This document shows, one piece after another, positions 50,512-61,200 of a stretch of 64,000 nt of DNA. The stretch comes from Streptomyces sp. 1331.2 (GTDB lineage Bacteria; Actinomycetota; Actinomycetes; Streptomycetales; Streptomycetaceae). Within the stretch, counting starts at the first letter, position 1. Each line of letters opens with the position of its first letter. The position numbers were made by a program, and so were the translations under genes. The notes under the pieces are model-generated. The model saw only the letters and a list, made by a program, of their open reading frames with translations, was not told the origin of the DNA and searched no databases. Where the stretch lies: contig NZ_OBMJ01000001.1 in NCBI RefSeq assembly GCF_900199205.1, positions 5,387,001 to 5,451,000 of the forward strand. The letters are read 5' to 3'.

Positions 50512-53500
50512 TCAGACCTGGTACCAGGAGCGGAAGGCCTCTCCCGGCGAGGGCTGGTCGATCGCCCAGGTAGTGCCTGCGGCGTCGGTGGTGGTGACGA
50601 TCATGGCTCCGTTGTCGAAGAGCATGACGCGCGGGTCCCCGGCGAAGATCATGCTCTGGTTGCCGAGGTAGGTGCCGGCGCTGAACCCGCTGGTGGGGCC
50701 GCTCTGGCCGAACAGCACGATGTGCCCGTCAGCCGTACGGGCGACGATGTTGACGGTGCCGCCGGCTCCGGCGGACAGGACGATGCTGGTGGCGCCGCCG
50801 GTGCCGCCGTTGAGGCTGATCCTGTACCACTCGCGGAAGGCCGTCCCGGGCCCGGCCTGGTCGATGCCCCAGACGTCCCCGTTGACGTCGATGGCGGCCA
50901 CGATCATGCCGCCGCTGGCGGCCGTGGTGACACTCGGATCCCCGGCGAAGACGGGCGAAGTGGTGCCGAGGTAGTCACCCTGGCTGAACCCGCTGGTCGG
51001 GCCGCTCTGGCCGAAGTAGCCGATGTGCCCGTTGGTGGTGCGGGCGAACAGGTTGAGCGTGCCGCCCCCTGCCGGGGACAGCACGGAGGCGGAGCGGCCC
51101 GTGAGCCCGCCGCTGACGCTGACCTTGGACCAGGCACCGAACGCGGATCCGGGTGCGGACTGGCTGGTCGACCACAGGTCGCCCGCGGTGTCGACAGCGG
51201 TGACGATCATGCCGCCGCCGGCGGCGAGGGTGACCGCGGGGTCCTGGGCGAACACCGGCGCGGAGCTGCCGACGTCCGTTGCGGGGCTGAAGGACGCGTC
51301 GGGGCCGGCCTGGGCGTAGTCGATGATCCGGCCGGTGCGGGTCCGGGCGAAGATGTGCACCGTGCCGCCGGCCGCCGGCGACAGGATCGGCGCCGGGTCA
51401 CCGGTGTGGACGCCCTGGGGGCTGAGCTGGTACCAGCTGCGGAAGCCACCCGTGGTGCTGGTCTGGTTGGTCGCCCACACGCTTCCGTCGGCATTGACCT
51501 TGACCGCGACGAGGGTGCCGTTGGCGGCACGAGTCATGGTGGTGGCCGGGCTGCGCAGGCTCTGTCCGCCGTCGAGTGCGGTGACGGTGTGCAGGTTGCC
51601 CTGGGAGGCCAGGCGCGGCAGCCCGAGCCCGGTGGGTGTGCCCGGGTACATCAGCAGGCACCCGGTCGGGCAGGTGGTGGTCTGCGCGGTTCCGTCGGCG
51701 GTGTAGTACGTCACCGCGGCGGCGGGGTCGGCCGACGTGGTCGCGAGGACGTCGCCGGTGGCCTGGCCCGGGGTCGGGGTGAACAGCGGGTAGCCCTTGC
51801 CGCTGTCGGTGACGCTGCCGTGCAGGTTGCCCGGCGACGTGATCAGGGGCCGGTGCTGGGGGTCGAAGCCGGTGGCGTAGATGGTGCCGGTGGCGGGGCT
51901 GCCGACCTGGTAGCCGTGGCCGTCGGCGTTGCGGGCCCCGAGGACGAGGCGGATGCGTCCGTACTCGCTGTCGCTCGGGTCGGTGGTGTTGCGTCGGGCG
52001 AGCAGGTCGGGGATGCCGTCGCCGTTGACGTCGCCGGGGGCGAGGACGTCGTAGTCGGCCCAGCCGGCGGCGGAGACGACGGTGCCGGGCTTCAGCTTGT
52101 TGGTGCCGGTCTCGGCATCGAGGGGGCCTTCCTTGGTGCCGCTGTAGAGGGTGAGGGTGTCGCCGTCCTTGGCGATCAGATCATTGCCAGGAAGGTTGTC
52201 GAGGTTGCCGGCAGCGACGATCTGGCTGGTACCCGACCAGTCGCCCCCGCTGGGGTGGACCAGCTCGGTGCGCTTGGATTCGTCGGGGGCACCCATGCCG
52301 TTGCCGGGGTAGAGGTAGAGACGGGGGCCCTGCTTGACGAGGAAGTCCTCGTAACCGTCCCTGGTGCGGCCCGGGCTCTGGCTGGTGAAGTCCCCGCGGT
52401 GGGTGATCTGGGCGCCGGACCAGCCCGGGTTGGCGACGGTTCGGGGTTGGTCGAAGGTGCCGTCGCCGCGGCCGGTGTAGAGGAGGAGTTCGCCGGTACT
52501 GGTGGCGACCACCAGGTCGGCGTGCCCGTCACCGGTCAGGTCGCCGCGGCGGTCGCCTTCCAGGGTGGGGTCGGTGGCATCGTGGACGAAGTTGTCGGTG
52601 GCGGTGGTGATCAGCGTGGTACTGGAGTTGGGGCCGCCATCCGAGCCGTCGTAGGGGGAGAGGTTGCCGGCCTTGTCCATGGCCTGGACGGTGAGTTGGT
52701 TGGTCGGCCACATGGTGGGGGTCACGGACACGGTCGCCGTTCCGTCAGGGCCGGCATCCACCCAGGTTCCGCCGCAGCCCTGGTTGACCACGGGAAGGGG
52801 CTTGTTGAGGGAGTAGCAGAAGCCCTTGAGGCCGAACTGGTCGCTGGAGGCGAACTTGACCGTGCGCGGGGTGCGGGGCGGGACTACCCCAGTGTCGATG
52901 CTGTGGCCGTCCGCGGAGGTGACGGTCGGCTTGGTCGGAGGCGTGCGGTCGACGTTGAATCCGCAATCGCGGCCGAAGCCCGTGACGGCGATGCCGTCTT
53001 CGGCCTGGACGTGCCACTTGTAGCGGCCGCCGTCGCGCAGCTTGTCGGCGTTGAGCCTCATGATGGCCCAGGTGTCGTTGGGGGTGAAGGCCCGATCGAT
53101 CAGGATGTACTGCCCGGTGTCGTGGTCCCATGCCTCGAACTTGGCGTTCAGATCGGCATCGTTGTCCGGGTCGGAGATCCTGGCGGTCATGACGAGGTCG
53201 TTGCGCCCGATGGTGGGCCAGGCCGCGGGGTCGCTGATGCACGGCACGTTGACATTGCTACTGCTGCCGGGCGTCCACTGGCTCTCCCACGCCGCGTAGT
53301 CGTGGAGGACGGGCGGGCGGTTGTAGGTGATCTCAAGCCACGGGTTGTTCTTGAACCGCTTGTAGCTGTTCTTGTTGCCGAGGTAGTTGTCCGGCGTGCG
53401 CAGCCCGAGGGTGACGATGCCGTCGCCCCGGTCGGCGGAGCCCTGGACGACAGCGCGCAGGGCGTCGGTGCTGTAGTCCTGGCCCTCGACTCCGGGGCAG

Positions 53501-54861
53501 AAGCTGGGGTTGCCGTGGGCAAAGGCCTTGGCGCCCAGGAGCCAGGCCCAGGAGGCCTGGCTGTTCCAGGTCGGCGTCGTCTGGTTGATCGGTCCGGTCG
53601 CCCAGAGTTCGGTGTTGCCCGCCGCAGCCGGGTCGCAGCCCCACGAGTGGGTCTCCTCGACGTGGAAGGTCGCCGACATGATGGTGGCCCCGGCCAGGCC
53701 CTGGGTGTTCATCTCGAAGTAGGAACGGGTGTTGCCGCTGCCGTTGTAGCCGACGCGCGGCTCGTCCGCAGGATTGTCCGAATGCCAGCCGTTCCCGTCC
53801 GGGTAGGCGTCGTTGGGCGTGGCGGAGTAGACGACCGCCCAGCGGTTGCGCCAGCCGTCGGTGAACGTCGGGTCGATGATGACCGGGAACACGGTGTCCG
53901 GGCCGTGCAGCAGGCCGGCGTCCGGGGTCAGCCGCAAGGTGTCCGAGGTGATCTGCGTGGCCATCGTCTTCGGCGCGTGCTCGGCAGTACTGGGCGTTGC
54001 CGGGCTCGACGGTGTGACGCTGTCGGCGGACTGCACGACCGCTGCCGGTGCCGACTTGGACCTCAACGAGGTGGCGGTTGAGGTGGGCTGCTGTGCGGTG
54101 GCAGCCGGGGCATGGGAGTCCCACATCCGCGGGGCCTCCGCCGTGAAGACCGTACCGCCGGAACCGTCGGTCGCGGCGATCCGGCCGTCCTTGCCGGAAC
54201 CGAGCGTGATTCCCGCGGTCTTGAGGCCGTAGGTGACCTGGGCCAGGCGCGGATCGTCCGCGGCCTGCCTGGTCTTGACGACCAGCTGGTGGGCGAAGCC
54301 GTCGCTCTCGGCCAGGACCTTCAGGTCCACACCGGGCAGTACCTCGCGGTACAGGGCCGTGCTGCCGTTCAGTTCGGGCTGGGGCAGCGGCGTCGGCCAG
54401 GTGATGGCGAGGGACTTGCCGTCCTTCTGCATGGTGGCCAGGGGAGTGCTGCCGCCCGCGGAGAACGTCATCGGGAAGACGGACGCCTTCGGGGCGATGC
54501 TCTCGTCGGGACGGCGTTCCAGCGTGGCGTCCGCCGGCTGCCACTGCCCGGCGACCTTCGCGCGGACCGGTCGTGCATGCCGACGCAAGGTGAAGCTTCC
54601 GTCAGGGTTCGCCAGGAGCTCGCTCGACTCGTCCTGTCGCTCCGCAACATCGACTGGCTTTCCGAGCTGATGCGCTTTCAACAATGCTGCTTGTTCAGGG
54701 GTGTTCGGTCGAGGAATCGCGGATTGACTTCCAGTGTCCGCGCGGGCGGGAAGCGGTCCCATTGCCGCGAATCCGACGGTGGCCGCTGCGATCAGCGCGG
54801 CCACCGACTTCCGGGTTGTTCGCCCTATTCGGCGGACGTTGTGTCGGTGCATCCCCTTCAC
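50512..54861 (-). CDS. large secreted FG-GAP / propeller-repeat protein
   Basis: A 1449-residue exported protein with signal peptide (about 1-41, ending PARA). Residues 42-330 resemble the N-terminal sugar-binding-like part of actinobacterial RHS-associated proteins. Then come a DNRLRE-like beta module (RSYFEMNTQGLAGATIMSATFHVEETHSWGC region), Ig-like strands, FG-GAP/VCBS repeats (GDLTGDGHADLVVATSTGELLLYTG, APGDVNGDGIPDLLAR) and a C-terminal lectin-like propeller of 4-5 repeats (GDVWGIDQAGPGTAFREWYRIS). No enzymatic motif was found. It is divergent from the RHS toxin gene and shares its secretion and propeller themes, so a partner role is inferred. GTG at 54861 or ATG at 54852. Confidence 0.85.
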   Translation of the reverse strand: MKGMHRHNVRRIGRTTRKSVAALIAAATVGFAAMGPLPARADTGSQSAIPRPNTPEQAALLKAHQLGKPVDVAERQDESSELLANPDGSFTLRRHARPVRAKVAGQWQPADATLERRPDESIAPKASVFPMTFSAGGSTPLATMQKDGKSLAITWPTPLPQPELNGSTALYREVLPGVDLKVLAESDGFAHQLVVKTRQAADDPRLAQVTYGLKTAGITLGSGKDGRIAATDGSGGTVFTAEAPRMWDSHAPAATAQQPTSTATSLRSKSAPAAVVQSADSVTPSSPATPSTAEHAPKTMATQITSDTLRLTPDAGLLHGPDTVFPVIIDPTFTDGWRNRWAVVYSATPNDAYPDGNGWHSDNPADEPRVGYNGSGNTRSYFEMNTQGLAGATIMSATFHVEETHSWGCDPAAAGNTELWATGPINQTTPTWNSQASWAWLLGAKAFAHGNPSFCPGVEGQDYSTDALRAVVQGSADRGDGIVTLGLRTPDNYLGNKNSYKRFKNNPWLEITYNRPPVLHDYAAWESQWTPGSSSNVNVPCISDPAAWPTIGRNDLVMTARISDPDNDADLNAKFEAWDHDTGQYILIDRAFTPNDTWAIMRLNADKLRDGGRYKWHVQAEDGIAVTGFGRDCGFNVDRTPPTKPTVTSADGHSIDTGVVPPRTPRTVKFASSDQFGLKGFCYSLNKPLPVVNQGCGGTWVDAGPDGTATVSVTPTMWPTNQLTVQAMDKAGNLSPYDGSDGGPNSSTTLITTATDNFVHDATDPTLEGDRRGDLTGDGHADLVVATSTGELLLYTGRGDGTFDQPRTVANPGWSGAQITHRGDFTSQSPGRTRDGYEDFLVKQGPRLYLYPGNGMGAPDESKRTELVHPSGGDWSGTSQIVAAGNLDNLPGNDLIAKDGDTLTLYSGTKEGPLDAETGTNKLKPGTVVSAAGWADYDVLAPGDVNGDGIPDLLARRNTTDPSDSEYGRIRLVLGARNADGHGYQVGSPATGTIYATGFDPQHRPLITSPGNLHGSVTDSGKGYPLFTPTPGQATGDVLATTSADPAAAVTYYTADGTAQTTTCPTGCLLMYPGTPTGLGLPRLASQGNLHTVTALDGGQSLRSPATTMTRAANGTLVAVKVNADGSVWATNQTSTTGGFRSWYQLSPQGVHTGDPAPILSPAAGGTVHIFARTRTGRIIDYAQAGPDASFSPATDVGSSAPVFAQDPAVTLAAGGGMIVTAVDTAGDLWSTSQSAPGSAFGAWSKVSVSGGLTGRSASVLSPAGGGTLNLFARTTNGHIGYFGQSGPTSGFSQGDYLGTTSPVFAGDPSVTTAASGGMIVAAIDVNGDVWGIDQAGPGTAFREWYRISLNGGTGGATSIVLSAGAGGTVNIVARTADGHIVLFGQSGPTSGFSAGTYLGNQSMIFAGDPRVMLFDNGAMIVTTTDAAGTTWAIDQPSPGEAFRSWYQV

Positions 54862-55208
54862 TTTCTGTGCGGTTCGTGGGCGCCCCCATCATGCAAGCGA
54901 GGGGTGACGATCCGGCGGGGTGTGAGGCGGGCGGTTCTGGCAGGAGATGGAAATCAGATGCCACATCGTGATCACACTGTGCGGAGAGTGAGCGTGGCGA
55001 GGGAACTTTGTGCGACAAAACCGCCCTATGCGGGCCGGTGTCACTGTGCAGGCGTGTCGCTGAGTGTGTGAAGGAGTTACAGAAGAGAGATAAATGCTCT
55101 AGAGCAAGCTGCGTGATGATCAATCAAAGCTCCTCTTGTCGGCGGGCCTTGGTAGCGTCCCGCCGGGTGTGATCGCACCCGCACAACACGACCAAGAGGA
55201 AGAAACGG
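54862..55208. promoter_or_regulatory. 347-bp divergent promoter region of the two giant secreted proteins
   Basis: No gene is seen. It contains the perfect palindrome GCTCTAGAGC (55096-55105) and an inverted repeat CGGGTG/CACCCG (55164-55181) just before the ribosome binding site AAGAGGAAG of the RHS gene. The region 55000-55140 is clearly less GC-rich than its surroundings and probably holds both promoters. Confidence 0.5.
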
Positions 55209-58200
55209 ATGTATCCATCCGACACGGGCGCCTCGCCCGGACCGCGAAAGCGTCGGTCCGAGGCAATAACACGCCCGGTGCTCCGTAAAGTCGCACCCAT
55301 GGCGGTGACGGCTCTGATAGCCGCGGCCGTGCAGATTCCGGCCGTCGCGGTAGCGGCCGACGGCGACTTCAAGCTGCCGCCCGTCCAGCACGTCGAGTCC
55401 GTCCCGCTCGCCAAGGTCGAGGCGCACCGCCCAGACCCGAAGTCGGCCCAACCTCCGACCGCGCCTCCGGCGGCGGCATGGCCGAAGCCGGGGCAGGCCG
55501 AACTCGCCCTCCCGGCAACCTCGGCACAGCGGCCGACCGATCAGGCCAAGGCACCGGGACTGCCGCTGACCGTCGCCTCCGTCGGAGCAAGCCCGGCGGC
55601 AGGTGAGCAGCCGAAGATCCGCGTCGCGCTGTCCGACCGTGCCGCGGCGGCCAAGGTCGGCCTCGACGGGGTCCTGGTCAACCTGCAGCCGGTGGCCGGC
55701 AGCACGGCCCCGGACAAGGCCCGCGTGCAGCTCGACTACAAGGCCTTCCACGAGTCGTTCGGGGCCGATTGGGGCTCCCGCCTGACCTTCGTGCAGTTGC
55801 CCGCGTGCGCGCTGACCACTCCGGACCAGCCGCAGTGCCGCACGGTCACGCCGGTGGCCGCCTCGAACGACACCAAGACCGGCACCCTGACGGCCGACGT
55901 CGCGGTGCCCGCACCTGCGGGCCAGTCTTCCGGAGGCGCCGTGAAGGCCGCCCTCAGCCAGGCGTCGGAAGCGTCGGTCACCGGTGCGACCGTACTGGCC
56001 GCCACGGCCGGGGCGTCGGGGCCGGACGGCAACTACAAGGCGACGTCGCTGTCGCCGTCCAGCACCTGGTCGGTGAGCGGCAACACCGGCTCCTTCAATT
56101 GGTCCTACCCGATCCAGTTGCCCCCGGTGCCTGGTGACCTTACCCCCCACGTCACCATCGGCTACTCGTCCGCAGCCATCGACGGGCGCACCGCATCCAC
56201 CAACAACCAGTCCTCGTGGATCGGTGACGGCTGGGACTACAACCCGGGCTTCATCGAGCGCACCTACACGGGCTGCGTCGGGGACAAAGGCTCGGGCAGC
56301 AACGCTCCCGCCACGGGCGGTGACCTGTGCTGGAAGTCCGACAACGCCACGGTCTCGCTCAACGGCAGCAGCTCCGCGCTGGTGCGCGACGACGCCACCG
56401 GCACCTGGAAGCTGTCGAACGACGACGGCTCGCGGGTGGAGAAGCTCAACGGCAACGCGACGGACACCGCCAACGGCGACACCGACAACGAGTACTGGAA
56501 GGTCACCACGACCGACGGCACCCAGTACTTCTTCGGCAAGAACCGCCTGCCCGGGTGGAGCAGTGGCAAGCCCGAGACCGGGTCGGCCCTGACCGTGCCG
56601 GTGTTCGGCAACCAGCCCGGTGAGCCCGGCTACGCGCCCGCGTTCAAGGACTCCTCACGTGACCGGGCCTGGCGCTGGCAGCTCGACTACGTCGTGGACC
56701 CGCACGGCAACGCGATGGCGTACTTCTACGACCAGGAGAAGAACGCCTACGCCAAGAACATCGGCGCCTCCACGGGAACCCCCAAGGCCGACGCCGCCTA
56801 CACCCGCGCCGTCACGTTGAACCACATCGAGTACGGTCATCGAGCCGGCCAGGTCTACAACGCCTCGCCCGCCGGCAAGGTCACCTTCTCCACCGCCGAC
56901 CGGTGCGTGGCGGCCGACTGCTCCTTCACCAAGGCCAATGCGGCCAACTGGTACGACACCCCGGTCGACCAGTCCTGCGACAAGGACCAGGACTGCCGCA
57001 ACGGCGCCCCGACCTTCTGGTCCAAGAAGCGCTTGACCGGCATCAGCACGCAGGCCCGGCAGAGCGACGGCAACTACCGGGACGTCGATGCCTGGAGCCT
57101 GGACCAGGACTTCCCCGCCACCGGTGACAGCGGCGGCCGGGCGCTGTGGCTGAAGTCCATCACCCGTACCGCCAAGGCCGGTGCCACTGCGCAGACGCTC
57201 CAGCCGGTGACCTTCGGCGGGGACCTGCGCCCCAACCGGGTCGACTCTGCCGAGGGCCGTCCGCCGATGAACCGGTACCGGGTCAACCGGATCACCTCCG
57301 AGACCGGTTCCAACACCGACATCAAGTACACCGGCATCGACTGTGTCGCCGGCGCTCTGCCCATCCCGGACAGCAACACCAGGCGCTGCTACCCGTCCTG
57401 GTGGACCCCGGAAGGCGCGGTCGACCCGGTCCTCGACTGGTTCCACAAGTACCTCGTGGACACGGTCACCGAGCACGACCTGGTGGCCGGCTCGGGATCG
57501 CCTGACAAGGTCACCAACTACGAGTACCTCGACGGCGCGGCCTGGCGGCGCGACAACTCCGAGTTCACCCCGGACAAGGAGCGCACCTGGAACGACTTCC
57601 GCGGCTACCAGCGGGTCCGCACACGGGTCGGCGCCTCCGGCAAGAGTCTGACCGAGACGGTCTACTTCCGCGGCCTGGACGGCGACACCCTCGCCAACGG
57701 GCAGCCGAGGCCCGTCAGCCCCCTCCAGGGCTTCAAGGACAGCAACGAACTCTCCGGCTTCGCTCGCGAGAGCGTCGTCTACGACAAGGACGACCAGGAC
57801 GGCGGCAAGCCCCTCACCAGCACGGTGAACAACCCCTGGCTCCGAGGCACCGCGAGCCGGGCGGTGAAGGCCCTGCCCAGCAAGGACGGCAAGGCCACCT
57901 CGACCCCGCCGGGAGAGGCGGGCCGCCCCGAGGCCGCGGCCATTCCCCCGTTGACCGCCGCGATGGTCCGCACCGAGAGCGTGACCACAAAGGCGTTCCA
58001 GCCGGACGGCAGTACGGCCCGCACGCTCCGCGAAAGCCGTGCCTTCGACGACTACGGTCAGACCACGACGGTCTCCGACGAAGGCGACACGAACGTCTCC
58101 GGTGACGAGCAGTGCACCCGCACCACCTACGTCACGCCCGACACCACCAACTGGCTGATCTCCTACCAGCAGAACGTCCAGACCAGCAGCACGCTCTGCT

Positions 58201-61200
58201 CGACGACCGCCACGCCGGCGACCGTCACCAGCGAGGCCAGGACGGCCTACGACGGCAAGCCCTTCGGATCCGCTCCGGAACCGGGCAAGGGCAACGCCAC
58301 CACGACGGAGGCCCTCGACCGCTTCGACGGCAGCAACCCGCACTACCAGACGGTCACCACCACCGCGTACGACCAGTACGGCCGTGCAACCTCCGTCAAG
58401 GACGCCAACAACGCCGAGACCACGACGTCCTACACCCCGGCGAGCGGCAGCCAGGCCACCGTCGTGCAGTCGACCAACCCCAAGAAGTTCACGACCATCA
58501 CCACCTACGACGGCCTGCGTGCCCTCCCGGTGAAGGTCGTCGACGCCAACAGCCGTACCACCTACGTCGATTACGACGCCCTCGGCCGCACCACGGCCGT
58601 GTGGAACCCCGGCCGGGACAAGAGCGCTTCGGCCAGCGCGACGTACGCGTACACCATCGAACCCGGCAAGCAGCCCGCCGTCACGACCAGGACCCTGCTG
58701 GAAGGCGGCGACTACCGCACCAGCATCTCCCTGTACGACGGTCTCCTGCGCCCGCGCCAGGTCCAGGAGGAGGCGCACGGCGGCAGCACCGCCCACAACG
58801 GTGGCCGCAACATCACCGACAGCTTCTACGACAGCCACGGCCGGGTCTACCGCGCCAATGGGGCGTACCACGCCGACGGCGTTCCGGAGGCAGCGCTGTG
58901 GATCGGCCTGGACAACAAAATCCCGTCGCAGACGGAGACCGAGTTCGATGGGCTCGACCGGCCCACCGCTAGCATCTTCAAGTCCCTGAATGTGGAGCAG
59001 TGGCGTTCCACCACGCGCTACGGCGTGAACTGGGGTGCGACCACTCCGCCTGACGGTGGCACACCCACGCTCACCATCACCGATGCCCACGGCCGAACGT
59101 CCGAGGTGCGGCACTACAAGAGCGGTAGCCCGGATTTCGACGCGCCCGCGTCGGCGTACGAGACCCTGAAGTACACCTACAACCCAGCCGGCAAGCTCAC
59201 CCGGTTCACCGATGCCGCAGGCAACGCCTGGAGCTGGGAGTACGACCTGCTCGGCCGGCAGACCAAGGCTGTCGACCCGGACAAGGGCACCACCACCAGC
59301 ACCTACAACACTGACGGCACGCTCGCCACCGTCACCGACGCCCGGGGCAGGACGCTCGCGTACGCCTACGACGTCCTCGGTCGCAAGACGACGATGTTCG
59401 ACGGCTCCACCACCGGGACGAAGCTCGCCGAGTGGGCCTACGACACCCTGCCCGGCAGCAACGGCCTGGCCACCGGCAGCACCCGCTACGAGAACGGGAA
59501 GGCGTACTCCACCGCCGTCACCGGGTTCGACGGCGCGGCACGGCCCACCGGATCCACCGTCACCATCCCGGACAGTGAGGGGCTGCTGGCCAACACCTAC
59601 AGCACCTCCCAGAGCTACACGCCCGATACCGGCCTGGTTGACACCACCACCTATCCGGCTGGCGGCGGACTCCCGCAGGAGACCGTTCGCCGGAACTACA
59701 CCCCGCTGGGCCTGCCCACCACGGTCAGCAGCGACCAGGTCTACTCCCAAGGCAACTCCTACTCACCGTTCGGCCAGCTCACGCAGAGCACCATCGGCCG
59801 TTTCGGCTCCGACGCCTTCCAGACCTACACCTACGAGGACGCCACCCAGCGCCTCGCCCAGGTTCAGACCGACCGTCGTAAGAGCGGGCCGCAGACACTC
59901 GACAAGAAGACCTACACCTACAACCCGATCGGCAGCATCACCCGTGTCCGCGACGACCGCGACGACTCTGCTGTCACGGACACCCAGTGCTACACCTACG
60001 ACTTCGCGCAGCGCCTGACCAACGCCTGGTCGTCAACCGACGACTGCGTGGCCAAGCCGACCACGGCCAACGGCCCGTTCGTCGGCGGAGTCGACCCGTA
60101 CTGGACCAGCTACACCTACGACGCGGCCGGCAACCGCACCCAGGCGACCAACCGCACAAGCGGCGCCGCGCCCGGCCCGCTCATGGACACCACCAAGGTG
60201 AGCTCCGTCGCCATCGCCGGCGACGGCCAGACCGCCTCCGTCGCGATCTCCGGCGGGCAGGTCTACCTCGCCCAGCAGCGCACCAACGGAACGTGGCGCA
60301 ACTACGAGAACCTGCACACCACGACCCAGGCGGGCCCGCTCGGCGCTCCGGTCGAGCACGTCGCAGCAGTCTGGGCCGACAACACCCTGCAGATCATGGC
60401 CATCGCCGGCGGCAGGGTCTGGCACACCCTGCGCAAGCCCGACGGCTCCTGGCAGCCCTGGGGTGACGTCACCGGCGTCGTCGGCGCCATCGCGAACCCC
60501 AACCAGCTGTCCCTGTCGGCCACCGCCTCCGGGCTGGAGGTCCTCACCTTCTCCGATGGCCTGCTCAAGCACACCCTGCGCAGGCCGGACGGTACCTGGT
60601 CGGCCTGGGGCAACGTCTATGGTGAGACCGGCAGCCTGACCGGCGCCACCCGCGTCACCAGCGCGGCCACCGGCACCGGCCTTGAGGTCATCGTCGTCGC
60701 CGGAGGCAAGCTCTGGCACACCGTCCGTTACAGCAACGGCAGTTGGCACTCCTGGGGCGACGTCTATAGCGTCGTGGGCAGCCTGGGCTCGCCTACCGAC
60801 ATCACCGCCACCGCCACCGGCGCCGGACTCGAAGTCGTCACCACCGTCGACGGCACGCTCTGGCACACGGCCCGCAAGCCCGACGGCAACTGGTTCCCCT
60901 GGGGCAACGTCAGCCAGGTCGTCGGCCAGCTGAACCAGCCGCTGTCCGCAGCAGTCGTCAGCTCCTCGGGCGACCTCAAGCTCATCACGGCCGCCGGCGG
61001 AGCCCTCAACTACACCAAGCGGTCCTTCACCACGGGCAGCTGGCTTCCCTGGGCGCAACTCACCCAGACCGCGGAGAACCAGCAGAGCGACCAGACCCAG
61101 CGCACCTCCACCTACCCCGCCCCAGGAGGCACCCGGCCGCACGCCCTCTCCCGGGTTGATATCACCGGCACCGACGCCCGGACCGACACCTTCACCTACG

